A DNA stretch of 64,000 nucleotides from an uncultured Gilliamella sp. (GTDB lineage: Bacteria; Pseudomonadota; Gammaproteobacteria; Enterobacterales; Orbaceae). The stretch lies in assembly GCA_945276085.1 (NCBI GenBank), contig CALYPO010000002.1, forward strand, positions 22,326-86,325, read 5' to 3'. The position numbers were made by a program, and so were the translations under genes. Of this stretch, positions 30,021 to 38,644 are shown in pieces. Positions within the stretch are counted from its first letter, which is position 1. The number at the start of each line of letters is the position of its first letter. Below the pieces are notes generated by a model. That model saw only the letters and a program-made list of their open reading frames with translations. It did no database searches and was not told where the DNA came from.

Positions 30021-30036
30021 TGTGATCCACCTCACG
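30021..30036 (+). promoter_or_regulatory. CRP-like binding site
   Basis: TGTGA (30021-30025), six bases, TCACG (30032-30036). Nine of the ten positions match the CRP core TGTGA-N6-TCACA. Its position between a sugar PTS operon and its regulator fits cAMP-CRP activation (catabolite control). Confidence 0.72.
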
Positions 30037-30052
30037 CTATTAACACTAGTAT

Positions 30053-30105
30053 AACTTTCGTTTTGCAATCATAATTTAAAAAAATAACTTTCAATTCGAA
30101 AGTTA
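30053..30105. promoter_or_regulatory. DeoR-type operator cluster
   Basis: A perfect 8-bp inverted repeat, TAACTTTC (30085-30092) and GAAAGTTA (30098-30105), spans a 5-base spacer. A second AACTTTCGTTTT copy starts at 30053. CTTTCGTTTT-like half-sites are typical of DeoR-family sugar repressors such as AgaR and GatR. The sites lie downstream of the CRP-like site and upstream of the aldolase gene, as expected for a repressor. Confidence 0.65.
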
Positions 30106-30114
30106 AAAAATTAA

Positions 30115-30999
<885 letters not shown>

Positions 31000-31008
31000 A
31001 GGCTAAGC

Positions 31009-31932
31009 ATGATGATCTATACCTTAACACTCAATACCGCCATTGATATGAATATTCGTTGCCAAGGGCTTTATCCCAATTGTGTCAATCGTACTTCGCA
31101 TACGGAATATAGCCCAAATGGTAAAGCTATCAATGTATCGATTGTATTACATAAATTCAATAAACCAACCTGTGCTTTAGGTTTCTTTGGTGGTTTTTCG
31201 GGTAAGTACATTGTTGATGAATTAACTAAATTGCAACTTGAAACCAAACCTTGCTTTATTGATGATATCACGCGTATCAATGTTTTTGTCAACGATGGGC
31301 ATAATGAATATAAACTGGTGGGGAAAGGACCGTTTGTTCCTGATAACAAAAAAAGTGAAATGCTAGCGATTATTAGTTCGTTAGCCAATGACAGTTATTT
31401 AGTGATCAGCGGAAGTCTGCCAAATAATATTGAACCAGATTATTATCAGTCTATCTTAGATTTATGTCTGTCCAAAAATATCCAAGTCATTCTTGATATT
31501 AGTCATCCCAAATTAAGTGAATTACTAAAGTATAAGCCATTATTAATTAAACCTAATGACGATGAACTAAAAGAAATTTTTGGACTTGAAACCAATACCC
31601 AACAGCAAATCATAACCGCACTTGAGGCTGTTCATTTAAAAGGCGCACAAAACATTTTATTAACAATGGGTGACAAAGGCATGTACTTTTCAGACGGCAC
31701 GCATATTTGGTTTTGTAATGCGGTGAAAATAAATCTAGTTAGTTCGGCTTGTGCTGGTGACGCATCGCTTGCTGCATTTATTAGTGAGTGGCTTTTTGAA
31801 CAACAAAATATTGAAAAAGCCATGAAAAAGGCCTCAGCAACAGGCGCTAATGTTGCCGAGTCAGATGGATTAGGTCAATTAGACAAAATTGACATTTATA
31901 TGGGTCAAGTTGTCGTTACCCAAATCAAGTAA
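31009..31932 (+). CDS. hexose-phosphate kinase, LacC/FruK (PfkB) family, likely tagatose-1-phosphate kinase
   Basis: 307 aa. PfkB kinase of the 1-phosphofructokinase/tagatose-6-phosphate kinase branch: MIYTLTLNTAIDMNI at the N-terminus, PNGKAINVSIVL, GFFGGFSGKYI, VISGSLPNNIE, IKPNDDEL. The GAGD box is CAGD here (SACAGDASLAAF); the catalytic Asp remains. It lies nine bases after the aldolase and 13 before PTS EIIBC, so it probably makes the 1,6-bisphosphate that the aldolase cleaves. 1-phosphofructokinase is the main alternative. Confidence 0.85.
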   Translation: MMIYTLTLNTAIDMNIRCQGLYPNCVNRTSHTEYSPNGKAINVSIVLHKFNKPTCALGFFGGFSGKYIVDELTKLQLETKPCFIDDITRINVFVNDGHNEYKLVGKGPFVPDNKKSEMLAIISSLANDSYLVISGSLPNNIEPDYYQSILDLCLSKNIQVILDISHPKLSELLKYKPLLIKPNDDELKEIFGLETNTQQQIITALEAVHLKGAQNILLTMGDKGMYFSDGTHIWFCNAVKINLVSSACAGDASLAAFISEWLFEQQNIEKAMKKASATGANVAESDGLGQLDKIDIYMGQVVVTQIK

Positions 31933-31945
31933 ATAGGAGAGCATT

Positions 31946-33364
31946 ATGAGAAAAATATTAGCTGTCACAGGATGTCCAACTGGTATTGCACATACATATA
32001 TGGCGGAAGAAGCCTTAAAAAGCGCTGCCGAAAAAGCTGGCTTTGAAATAAAAGTAGAAACCAATGGCGCAGGCGGTGTTGATAACGCTATTACAGACGC
32101 AGATATTAGCGAGGCAATTGGGGTAATTATTGCTGCTGATAAAGATGTCAACCCTGACCGCTTTAATGGTTTACCTGTTATTGAAGTACCTGTTAAAGAT
32201 GGTATTCATAAAGCTAAAGTACTTATTGAACAAATCACATCAGGCGCTGTTCCCATCCGTAAAGGCAAAAATAACAATTCAGACAAATCCAATTCATCAT
32301 CTAACCAGATAGAAGTTAAAGAATCCATTGGTCGTCAAATTTATAAACACTTAATGAGCGGCGTTTCGAACATGTTACCTTTTGTGGTAGCTGGCGGAGT
32401 TTTAATTGCGTTATCGTTTTTATGGGGGATATATTCAGCTAACCCTGATAATGCTCAGTATAATGAATTTGCCGCGTTATTAATGAAAATTGGTGGGCAA
32501 GCGTTTGGCATTATGGTTCCTATCTTTACCGGTTTCTTAGCGTACTCTATAGCTGGCCGACCAGGAATGGTTGCCGGATTTGTCGGTGGACTGATTGCTA
32601 ATATCACCGGAGCTGGGTTCCTTGGTGGGATTATTGCTGGTTTTGCTGCCGGTTATTTAATGCTGTTTGTCAAAAAATTGTTAGATGGACTTCCACGTTC
32701 ATTTGAAGGGCTTAAATCCATTTTCATTATGCCACTCATTGGCGTATTTGTGATTGGTGCAGGTATGTTTTTACTCGGTGGTCCGATTGCGACAGTAAAT
32801 AATGCCATGAAGTCTTTCCTCGAATCACTGCAATCTGCTAATCCTGTTTTATTAGGTATTGTTATTGGTGCGATGTGTTCATTCGACTTTGGTGGTCCAG
32901 TAAATAAAGCCGCTTACGTAACAGGTACCATGTTGTTAGGTGAAGGCAATTTCTATTTTATGGCTGGTGTCTCTGCAGCTTGTATTGCCCCCCCGTTTGT
33001 TATTGCTTTTTCAACAACAATCTTCCGCGATAAAGCCTTTACTGAAGAAGAGCGTGCAGCTGGTCTGGTCAATTATATTTTGGGTTCAACACACATTACA
33101 GAAGGAGCAATACCTTTTGCAGCAAAAGATCCATTGCGCGTGATTCCAATTATGATGTTATCGTCTGCTATTGCAGCTGTTTTAACCTTTTTATGCCAAA
33201 TTCAAGTCCCTGCACCTCACGGTGGTTTTTTAGTACTGCCACTGGTCAATAAACCATTTTTATGGGTAGGTTGCATTTTCGCGGGTGCAATAGTTGGCGC
33301 TATTTTATTAGGTTTAGTTCGTATTGCACAAAACAAAAAATTAGCCAATAAAGCAACAGTATAA
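31946..33364 (+). CDS. PTS fructose-type EIIBC permease
   Basis: 472 aa. Residues 1-100 are a fructose-family EIIB domain with phospho-Cys10 in VTGCPTGIAHTYMA. A Ser/Asn-rich linker (about 108-125) leads to EIIC (about 130-465) with about nine membrane helices (FVVAGGVLIALSF, GMVAGFVGGLIAN, GPIATVNNAM). It imports and phosphorylates a sugar, with phosphate passed from the separate EIIA gene. Fructose-type EII proteins phosphorylate C1 of ketohexoses. A C7 run is at 32988-32994. Confidence 0.93.
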   Translation: MRKILAVTGCPTGIAHTYMAEEALKSAAEKAGFEIKVETNGAGGVDNAITDADISEAIGVIIAADKDVNPDRFNGLPVIEVPVKDGIHKAKVLIEQITSGAVPIRKGKNNNSDKSNSSSNQIEVKESIGRQIYKHLMSGVSNMLPFVVAGGVLIALSFLWGIYSANPDNAQYNEFAALLMKIGGQAFGIMVPIFTGFLAYSIAGRPGMVAGFVGGLIANITGAGFLGGIIAGFAAGYLMLFVKKLLDGLPRSFEGLKSIFIMPLIGVFVIGAGMFLLGGPIATVNNAMKSFLESLQSANPVLLGIVIGAMCSFDFGGPVNKAAYVTGTMLLGEGNFYFMAGVSAACIAPPFVIAFSTTIFRDKAFTEEERAAGLVNYILGSTHITEGAIPFAAKDPLRVIPIMMLSSAIAAVLTFLCQIQVPAPHGGFLVLPLVNKPFLWVGCIFAGAIVGAILLGLVRIAQNKKLANKATV

Positions 33365-33372
33365 TCAACAAA

Positions 33373-33402
33373 TTAGTCTACCGCTCATCAGCGGTAGACT
33401 AA
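33373..33402 (+). other. strong intercistronic hairpin between EIIBC and EIIA
   Basis: TTAGTCTACCGCT (33373-33385), loop CATC, AGCGGTAGACTAA (33390-33402): a perfect 13-bp stem with a tetraloop. It is followed by CAAAATAAGG, not a T tract, so it is not a normal terminator. It fits an RNA-stabilising or processing element that sets different mRNA levels for EIIBC and EIIA. Confidence 0.7.
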
Positions 33403-33419
33403 CAAAATAAGGATAACAA

Positions 33420-33860
33420 ATGAGCGATTTAAAACTTAATGTCAATGATATTTCAATCATAGATGGCTCTTTTTCTAAACAAGAGGCGATAAGAGCGGTA
33501 TCTGAAAAGATGATTAACGCGGGATTAGTCAAAAATGATTATACTCAAGCAATGTTCGATCGTGATGCTCAAATTTCGACTTTTTTGGGTAATGGTATAG
33601 CAATTCCACATGGCACAACCGAAAAACGTGATAGTGTTATCGAAACAGGACTTAAAGTGATTTATTATCCACAAGGTATCAAGTGGGATGAAGATAATAA
33701 TATTGCTTATGTTGTCGTTGGCATTGCAGCTAAATCAAATGAGCACTTAGATATCTTACGTAAATTAACACGTGCCGTAATTGCAGACGATACACTTGAG
33801 CGCATCTTAGCCGTAAAAACACCAGAACAACTATTAGCCATTCTTCAAGGTAATTCATGA
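33420..33860 (+). CDS. PTS EIIA protein, fructose/mannitol type
   Basis: 146 aa cytoplasmic EIIA domain. Phospho-His64 lies in GIAIPHGTTEKRDSV, and the rest follows the mannitol/fructose EIIA family (VYVVVGIAAKSNEHLDILRKLTRA). It passes phosphate from HPr to the EIIB domain of the preceding gene. No HPr-like or FPr domain is fused. It ends the operon and has its own AAGGA site. Confidence 0.93.
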   Translation: MSDLKLNVNDISIIDGSFSKQEAIRAVSEKMINAGLVKNDYTQAMFDRDAQISTFLGNGIAIPHGTTEKRDSVIETGLKVIYYPQGIKWDEDNNIAYVVVGIAAKSNEHLDILRKLTRAVIADDTLERILAVKTPEQLLAILQGNS

Positions 33861-33898
33861 TAATCACCGAATCAAGTATTCGCATTTAACTCATAGAG

Positions 33899-33932
33899 GT
33901 ATCGGCATCTTATTAACAATAGATGCCGTTAC
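33899..33932 (+). terminator. terminator of the aldolase-PTS operon
   Basis: CGGCATCT (33903-33910) and AGATGCCG (33921-33928) form an 8-bp stem, extendable outward by GTA/TAC across one mismatch, with a 10-base loop. The following T content is low. It lies between the convergent EIIA gene and the unknown gene at 33977. Confidence 0.6.
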
Positions 33933-33976
33933 TCAACTGAGCACAGTTCGTTTTTGCAATAGAAAATACAGTTCAT

Positions 33977-34450
33977 TTATGAATAAAAATTTTTCAGGCG
34001 ATTATGGATAATTGTCTTATCTTTTACCATTTCGAATGAAACTAAAAATCCCTGCCAATTAATACCTAAAACAATTAACATCTCGTCAAAGTCATAGTAA
34101 TAACGCACCTGATCGTCATCAATAGAGTCTTTGAACTTAAAATTATGATTAAACTCATCTGTTAACTCAAACGGATGCCCCATTTTAAAATCAAAGCCTA
34201 GATAAGTTAAAATTTGATTAGCTTTATCACGTAAAAACGTGTTCTCCACCACATCTTCCAGTGATAATACTTCAACATGCCCCAAAATATAAAAAAACAG
34301 AATTTGATAACCACATACTTTTGCTATTCCAGATATATCCGCATAAATAAAATCATCGATAATTTGATACTCATCTAACGTAAAAAAATAATCGATATCC
34401 AGCTTGTTAAAGCTGTTTTTTTTATACAAAGGACGCCGTTCACTATTCAA
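33977..34450 (-). CDS. hypothetical protein, unknown family
   Basis: 157 aa, acidic and rich in Asp, Phe and Tyr (DIDYFFTLDEYQIIDDFIYAD; SIDDDQVRYYYDFDEMLIVL). No signal peptide, membrane helix or known motif is visible. The frame opens with TTG at 34450, about 10 bases after an AGGA, so the start is uncertain. It lies 42 bases after ribD on the same strand and may be cotranscribed, at a place where many gammaproteobacteria have ribE/ribH/nusB. Its length and acidity resemble small immunity-type or housekeeping orphan proteins, but nothing supports a specific function. Confidence 0.7.
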   Translation of the reverse strand: MNSERRPLYKKNSFNKLDIDYFFTLDEYQIIDDFIYADISGIAKVCGYQILFFYILGHVEVLSLEDVVENTFLRDKANQILTYLGFDFKMGHPFELTDEFNHNFKFKDSIDDDQVRYYYDFDEMLIVLGINWQGFLVSFEMVKDKTIIHNRLKNFYS

Positions 34451-34492
34451 ATTAACGTTTTCCTTTTTTCAAAATAGGGAATTGAACTGTCA

Positions 34493-35629
34493 TCAAATTG
34501 CAGATGATTTTCTTTTTAGAATAACGCGCATATCCTCACCAACTGCTGCAACTGATTCAAATTGAAATTGAGGAGCTAGGGATAATTTTTGCAAATTGGG
34601 TAAAATACACATATCGTTAGCATTATGGCCTAGCAATTTTGGCGCATAATAAATAATCAGTTCATCAACTAAATTTTGTTCAATTAACGCACCAGCAAGG
34701 TGTGCACCTGCTTCAACCCAAACACTATTTATCTGCTTTTGCGCTAAGTTTTCGAGTAAAATTTTTAAATCAATATACTGATTAGCTGAGTGCTCTACAA
34801 TCAACGATGTATTAGGCATTGCAATCGATAAATTTTGCTTTCGCACAACCCAAGTTTCACCGGGTTGTTGAAAAATACTTTCATCACCGGTTAATTGATA
34901 TTGACCATCAATAATTACTCTAATGGGTTGTCTTATCTTTTCGACAGGATAGATTTTCTGTATGTCATCGGGTAATTGGTGATATCTAACGGTTAAACTT
35001 GCATTATCGGTTTGTACTGTTTTACGGGTACTTAATATACAACTGGCTTGAGCACGAAACTGTTGTACGTCTTCTCTGGCTTTGTTTGAGGTTATCCACT
35101 TACTTTCGCCTGATGCCATGGCGATTTTTCCGTCTAACGAAGCAGCCAGTTTAAGTTGGACAAAAGGTAAGCCTGTGCGCATACGTTTTAAAAAACCTTG
35201 ATTAATCGCTTCCGCTTGGTCAGCTAAAACACCGACAGTTACCGCTATACCAGCATCTTGTAAACGTTTAATACCATTACCGGCCACGTTAGGATTAGGA
35301 TCTTGCATAGCAATCACAACACGCTTTATCCCTGATTTGATTAAGGCATCGGCACAAGGGGGAGTGCGTCCAAAATGACTACAAGGCTCTAATGTTACAT
35401 ATGCAGTTGCACCTACGGCATTAGCGCCCGCCATTTGCAAAGCATAAACTTCCGCATGGGGTTGCCCCGCTTTTTGATGGTACCCCTTACCAATAATCTG
35501 ATTATCTTTAACGATAATACAACCGACATTGGGATTAGGTGTTGTAGTAAAGCGACCAAGTTTAGCAAGCTCAATGGCTTGATTCATATAAAGTTGATCG
35601 GTATCGTAAGGCGTTGTCATAAGGGTCAT
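34493..35629 (-). CDS. ribD: bifunctional riboflavin biosynthesis protein RibD
   Basis: 378 aa. The N-terminal deaminase domain (about 8-150) has zinc ligands in HAE (58-60) and PC...PPC (Cys83, Cys92). The C-terminal reductase domain (about 155-370) includes VQLKLAASLDGKIAMASGESKWIT and SVWVEAGAHLAGALIEQ. It deaminates and then reduces the pyrimidine intermediate of riboflavin synthesis. The ATG overlaps the nrdR stop by one base (TAATG), the conserved nrdR-ribD pair. Confidence 0.97.
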   Translation of the reverse strand: MTLMTTPYDTDQLYMNQAIELAKLGRFTTTPNPNVGCIIVKDNQIIGKGYHQKAGQPHAEVYALQMAGANAVGATAYVTLEPCSHFGRTPPCADALIKSGIKRVVIAMQDPNPNVAGNGIKRLQDAGIAVTVGVLADQAEAINQGFLKRMRTGLPFVQLKLAASLDGKIAMASGESKWITSNKAREDVQQFRAQASCILSTRKTVQTDNASLTVRYHQLPDDIQKIYPVEKIRQPIRVIIDGQYQLTGDESIFQQPGETWVVRKQNLSIAMPNTSLIVEHSANQYIDLKILLENLAQKQINSVWVEAGAHLAGALIEQNLVDELIIYYAPKLLGHNANDMCILPNLQKLSLAPQFQFESVAAVGEDMRVILKRKSSAI

Positions 35630-36081
35630 TATTTTTGTTGTAATTTAGCAATTTCATTACTAAATTGTTCTATATCATCAAAACTAAAATAAACTGATGC
35701 AAAACGTATATAAGCGACTTTATCGAGGTTTTTTAACTCTTCAATAACGTAACTACCAATTAATTTTGCTGGCACTTCACGTTCACCGGTAGCTCTGATT
35801 TTTGATTTTATGCGCGTAATTGCATCTTCGATCGCATCAAAGCTAACTGGGCGTTTTTCTAGCGCTCGTTTTATTCCATTACGCAACTTATCTTCATTAA
35901 ATGGTTCTCGAACTTTATTGCTTTTAATCACATTAGGCATAATTAATTCAGCCACTTCAAATGTGGTAAAACGCTCATTGCACTCAACACATTGACGACG
36001 ACGACGGACTTGATAACCTTCACCAACAAGACGCGAATCAATCACCTTTGTATCATCTGCATTACAAAACGGACAGTACAT
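35629..36081 (-). CDS. nrdR: ribonucleotide reductase repressor NrdR
   Basis: 150 aa. An N-terminal zinc ribbon ([15 protein letters not shown]...[15 protein letters not shown], two CxxC pairs) binds NrdR boxes. The ATP-cone domain (about 48-138, [15 protein letters not shown]) senses ATP/dATP. It represses nrd operons when dATP is high. It is translationally coupled to ribD. Confidence 0.98.
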   Translation of the reverse strand: MYCPFCNADDTKVIDSRLVGEGYQVRRRRQCVECNERFTTFEVAELIMPNVIKSNKVREPFNEDKLRNGIKRALEKRPVSFDAIEDAITRIKSKIRATGEREVPAKLIGSYVIEELKNLDKVAYIRFASVYFSFDDIEQFSNEIAKLQQK

Positions 36082-36291
36082 AACAATATCCTTATAATGG
36101 CCTAATTGATATTACAATAGCTGAAAATAGTGATTTAAACAAGATATGTCTAAACAGCAAAATAAATACTATTGAATTGGTGTTTACTAAAATAATGTAT
36201 ATGTGATTGAATGTAAAAATCGTGAGGATAAATTTAATAGCAAAATAAATAACTGAAATTAGCTAAACCATATTTGATGATAAAGAATAAT

Positions 36292-36311
36292 CCGCCACCG
36301 ATTGGCAGCGG
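36292..36311 (-). terminator. terminator of thrABC
   Basis: On the minus strand CCGCTGCC, loop AATC, GGTGGCGG: an 8-bp stem with two G-U pairs. It is followed by ATTATTCTTTATC and sits just after the thrC stop. Confidence 0.75.
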
Positions 36312-36319
36312 AACTAATT

Positions 36320-37609
36320 TTACCAAGATAAATTAATTAAAAAATCACGTAATTTGGCGAAATCATTTGGCATATGATGCGAAAGTAGTGTCATATCTGC
36401 ACGTTCAGCTAATGCTTTAGGCAGTGGAATTGATTTACCAAGAATATCTTCAACCACCTCTTTAAATTTTGCTGGATGAGCCGTACCTAAAAACAATCCA
36501 TATTCACCTGCTTGCAGCTGATCACGTAATGCCCGATAAGCAATCGCGCCATGAGGCTCAGACAAATAACCTTTTTTATCTAATTCTCTTACCGTTTGTG
36601 AAGCGACTTCATCAGACACCGCCGCATGCCCAAGTGATTTTAACACCCAGCCTTCGCGACGATAAATCTCTTCAATACGAGGCCAGTTATTCGGTTGACT
36701 CACATCCATAGCATTAGAAAGCGTAGCAACTGTTGCATGAGGCTCCCACTTTCCAGTTTCTAAATAGCGTGGCACCGTGTCGTTTGCATTCGTTGCAGCA
36801 ATAAAACGTTTAATTGGTAACCCCATTGTTTTAGCCAATAAACCGGCTGTTAAATCACCAAAGTTACCACTAGGCACTGAAATCACTAATTGTTGACGTT
36901 GCGCTGGTGTCAGTTGAGCATAAGCTTCAAAATAGTAACAAATTTGTGCCAGTAAACGACTGATGTTAATCGAATTTGCAGAATTTAATCCAATTAGCGC
37001 TTTTAACTCTTCATCATCAAATGCTTTTTTAACTAAGGCTTGGCACGCATCAAAGTCACTTTTAATAGCGATAGTATGAATATTATCGCCCAAGGTGCAA
37101 AATAGCTTTTCTTGTAATGGACTAATTTTTCCTTCGGGATATAAAATGACAACACGAATATTAGGTAAATGATAAAAAGCATGCGCCACTGCGGCACCTG
37201 TATCACCCGAAGTTGCTGTTAATATCGTAATTTGTTTATCCGCAGCCACTTGCACTAACGCTTGTGCCATAAAACGTCCACCAAAATCTTTAAACGCAAG
37301 TGTTGGACCATGATATAACTCTAATGAACCAATATCTGCTTCAACCGATTTGACCGGCGCTGGAAATTGAAAAGCATTATTAACTAATCGATACATATCA
37401 TCCTGACTAATTTCATCGCCAATAAACGCCGATAAAATTTTGGCGCTACGAGTTATAAAATCCAGTTTTAATAATGCTTCAATTTCATTTTCAGAAAATT
37501 TTGGTAATTCTTGCGGGAAAAATAGACCTTGCCCTCTTCCTAATCCTTGTTGCACAGCTTGGGAAAAGCTAACTTGCTGCGAATGATCTTTCAAATTGTA
37601 CAATTTCAT
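36320..37609 (-). CDS. thrC: threonine synthase
   Basis: 429 aa PLP enzyme converting phosphohomoserine to threonine. The PLP lysine lies in GPTLAFKDFGGRFMAQ, with the phosphate-binding regions TATSGDTGAAVAHAF and VPSGNFGDLTAG. The length and N-terminal MKLYNLKDHSQQVSF match the E. coli type. It is the last gene of thrABC, 96 bases after thrB. Confidence 0.98.
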   Translation of the reverse strand: MKLYNLKDHSQQVSFSQAVQQGLGRGQGLFFPQELPKFSENEIEALLKLDFITRSAKILSAFIGDEISQDDMYRLVNNAFQFPAPVKSVEADIGSLELYHGPTLAFKDFGGRFMAQALVQVAADKQITILTATSGDTGAAVAHAFYHLPNIRVVILYPEGKISPLQEKLFCTLGDNIHTIAIKSDFDACQALVKKAFDDEELKALIGLNSANSINISRLLAQICYYFEAYAQLTPAQRQQLVISVPSGNFGDLTAGLLAKTMGLPIKRFIAATNANDTVPRYLETGKWEPHATVATLSNAMDVSQPNNWPRIEEIYRREGWVLKSLGHAAVSDEVASQTVRELDKKGYLSEPHGAIAYRALRDQLQAGEYGLFLGTAHPAKFKEVVEDILGKSIPLPKALAERADMTLLSHHMPNDFAKLRDFLINLSW

Positions 37610-37705
37610 AATATGTTCCAGTTATATTTATGCTGTAATAATTTATTCGTTTTATTATCTATCAACCAAAAAAATAATTTTTTCAATTACGCTTTTTATA
37701 GGATT

Positions 37706-38644
37706 TTAAATAACTCTTGCACCTTGTGTATCTATTTTACAGATATGGGTAAAACCTTCATCATTTTGTAAATAATCACTTTTGAGTAATGCTTCAATTT
37801 GCTGAGCAATTTCAAGTTTATCAGCAATGACAAACATTGTTGGACCCGAACCCGAAATACCCGATGCTAACGCACCCAGCTGTTTAACACGTTTTTGCGT
37901 CTGATCAAAGTTAGGTAGTAACTGTTTACGATAAGGTTCAGCAATATTATCAACCAACATTGCCGCTGCTAATTTTGGTTGCTGAGTATAACAAGCATGC
38001 AAAAATCCACCTACATAGCGACCATGCGCAACACAGTCAGCTTTTTGATACTGAGCAGGTAAAATCGCACGCGCTTCAGCTGTCGACACTTTAATCCCCG
38101 GGTAAGCCATTACCCAGTACCAATCGTTAAAGTGCGGAATCGACTCACTGATTGTCCCGATTTCATCAATAATAAGTTGTAAACCACCTAAATAACAAGG
38201 CGCTACATTATCATAATGTACACTACCTGAAATTCGACCTTCAAGTTCACCCATCATTGACAACATTTGAAACTCGTTAAACGGTTTATCAAAAAATTCA
38301 TTTAAAGCAACAAAAGCGCCAACGACAGAACAAGCACTAGAACCTAAACCAGAACCAATTGGCATATTCTTTTCAAGGGTCATATGCACGGGTAACGTTT
38401 TACCCATAGCTTGGCAAAATCGTTGCCAACATTGATAAACGATATTGTATTTTGGATCGCGCGGTAATTTTTTTACAAATTGCCCTTTACTGGTAAGAGT
38501 AAATTCTTCAGCGGGCGCAACAGTAATACAATCACCTAGCATCGCCCCACTAATGGGGTGAATTGCCGCACCTAAAATATCAAAACCTACACTAATATTT
38601 GCCATTGATGCTGGTGCATAAACCGTTAAAGATTGCTGTTTCAT
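37706..38644 (-). CDS. thrB: homoserine kinase
   Basis: 312 aa GHMP-family kinase that phosphorylates homoserine. The GHMP motif [17 protein letters not shown] is at about 91-107. [17 protein letters not shown] at the N-terminus and [12 protein letters not shown] near the C-terminus are also typical. It begins directly at the end of thrA, with no gap, so it is coupled to it. Confidence 0.98.
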   Translation of the reverse strand: MKQQSLTVYAPASMANISVGFDILGAAIHPISGAMLGDCITVAPAEEFTLTSKGQFVKKLPRDPKYNIVYQCWQRFCQAMGKTLPVHMTLEKNMPIGSGLGSSACSVVGAFVALNEFFDKPFNEFQMLSMMGELEGRISGSVHYDNVAPCYLGGLQLIIDEIGTISESIPHFNDWYWVMAYPGIKVSTAEARAILPAQYQKADCVAHGRYVGGFLHACYTQQPKLAAAMLVDNIAEPYRKQLLPNFDQTQKRVKQLGALASGISGSGPTMFVIADKLEIAQQIEALLKSDYLQNDEGFTHICKIDTQGARVI

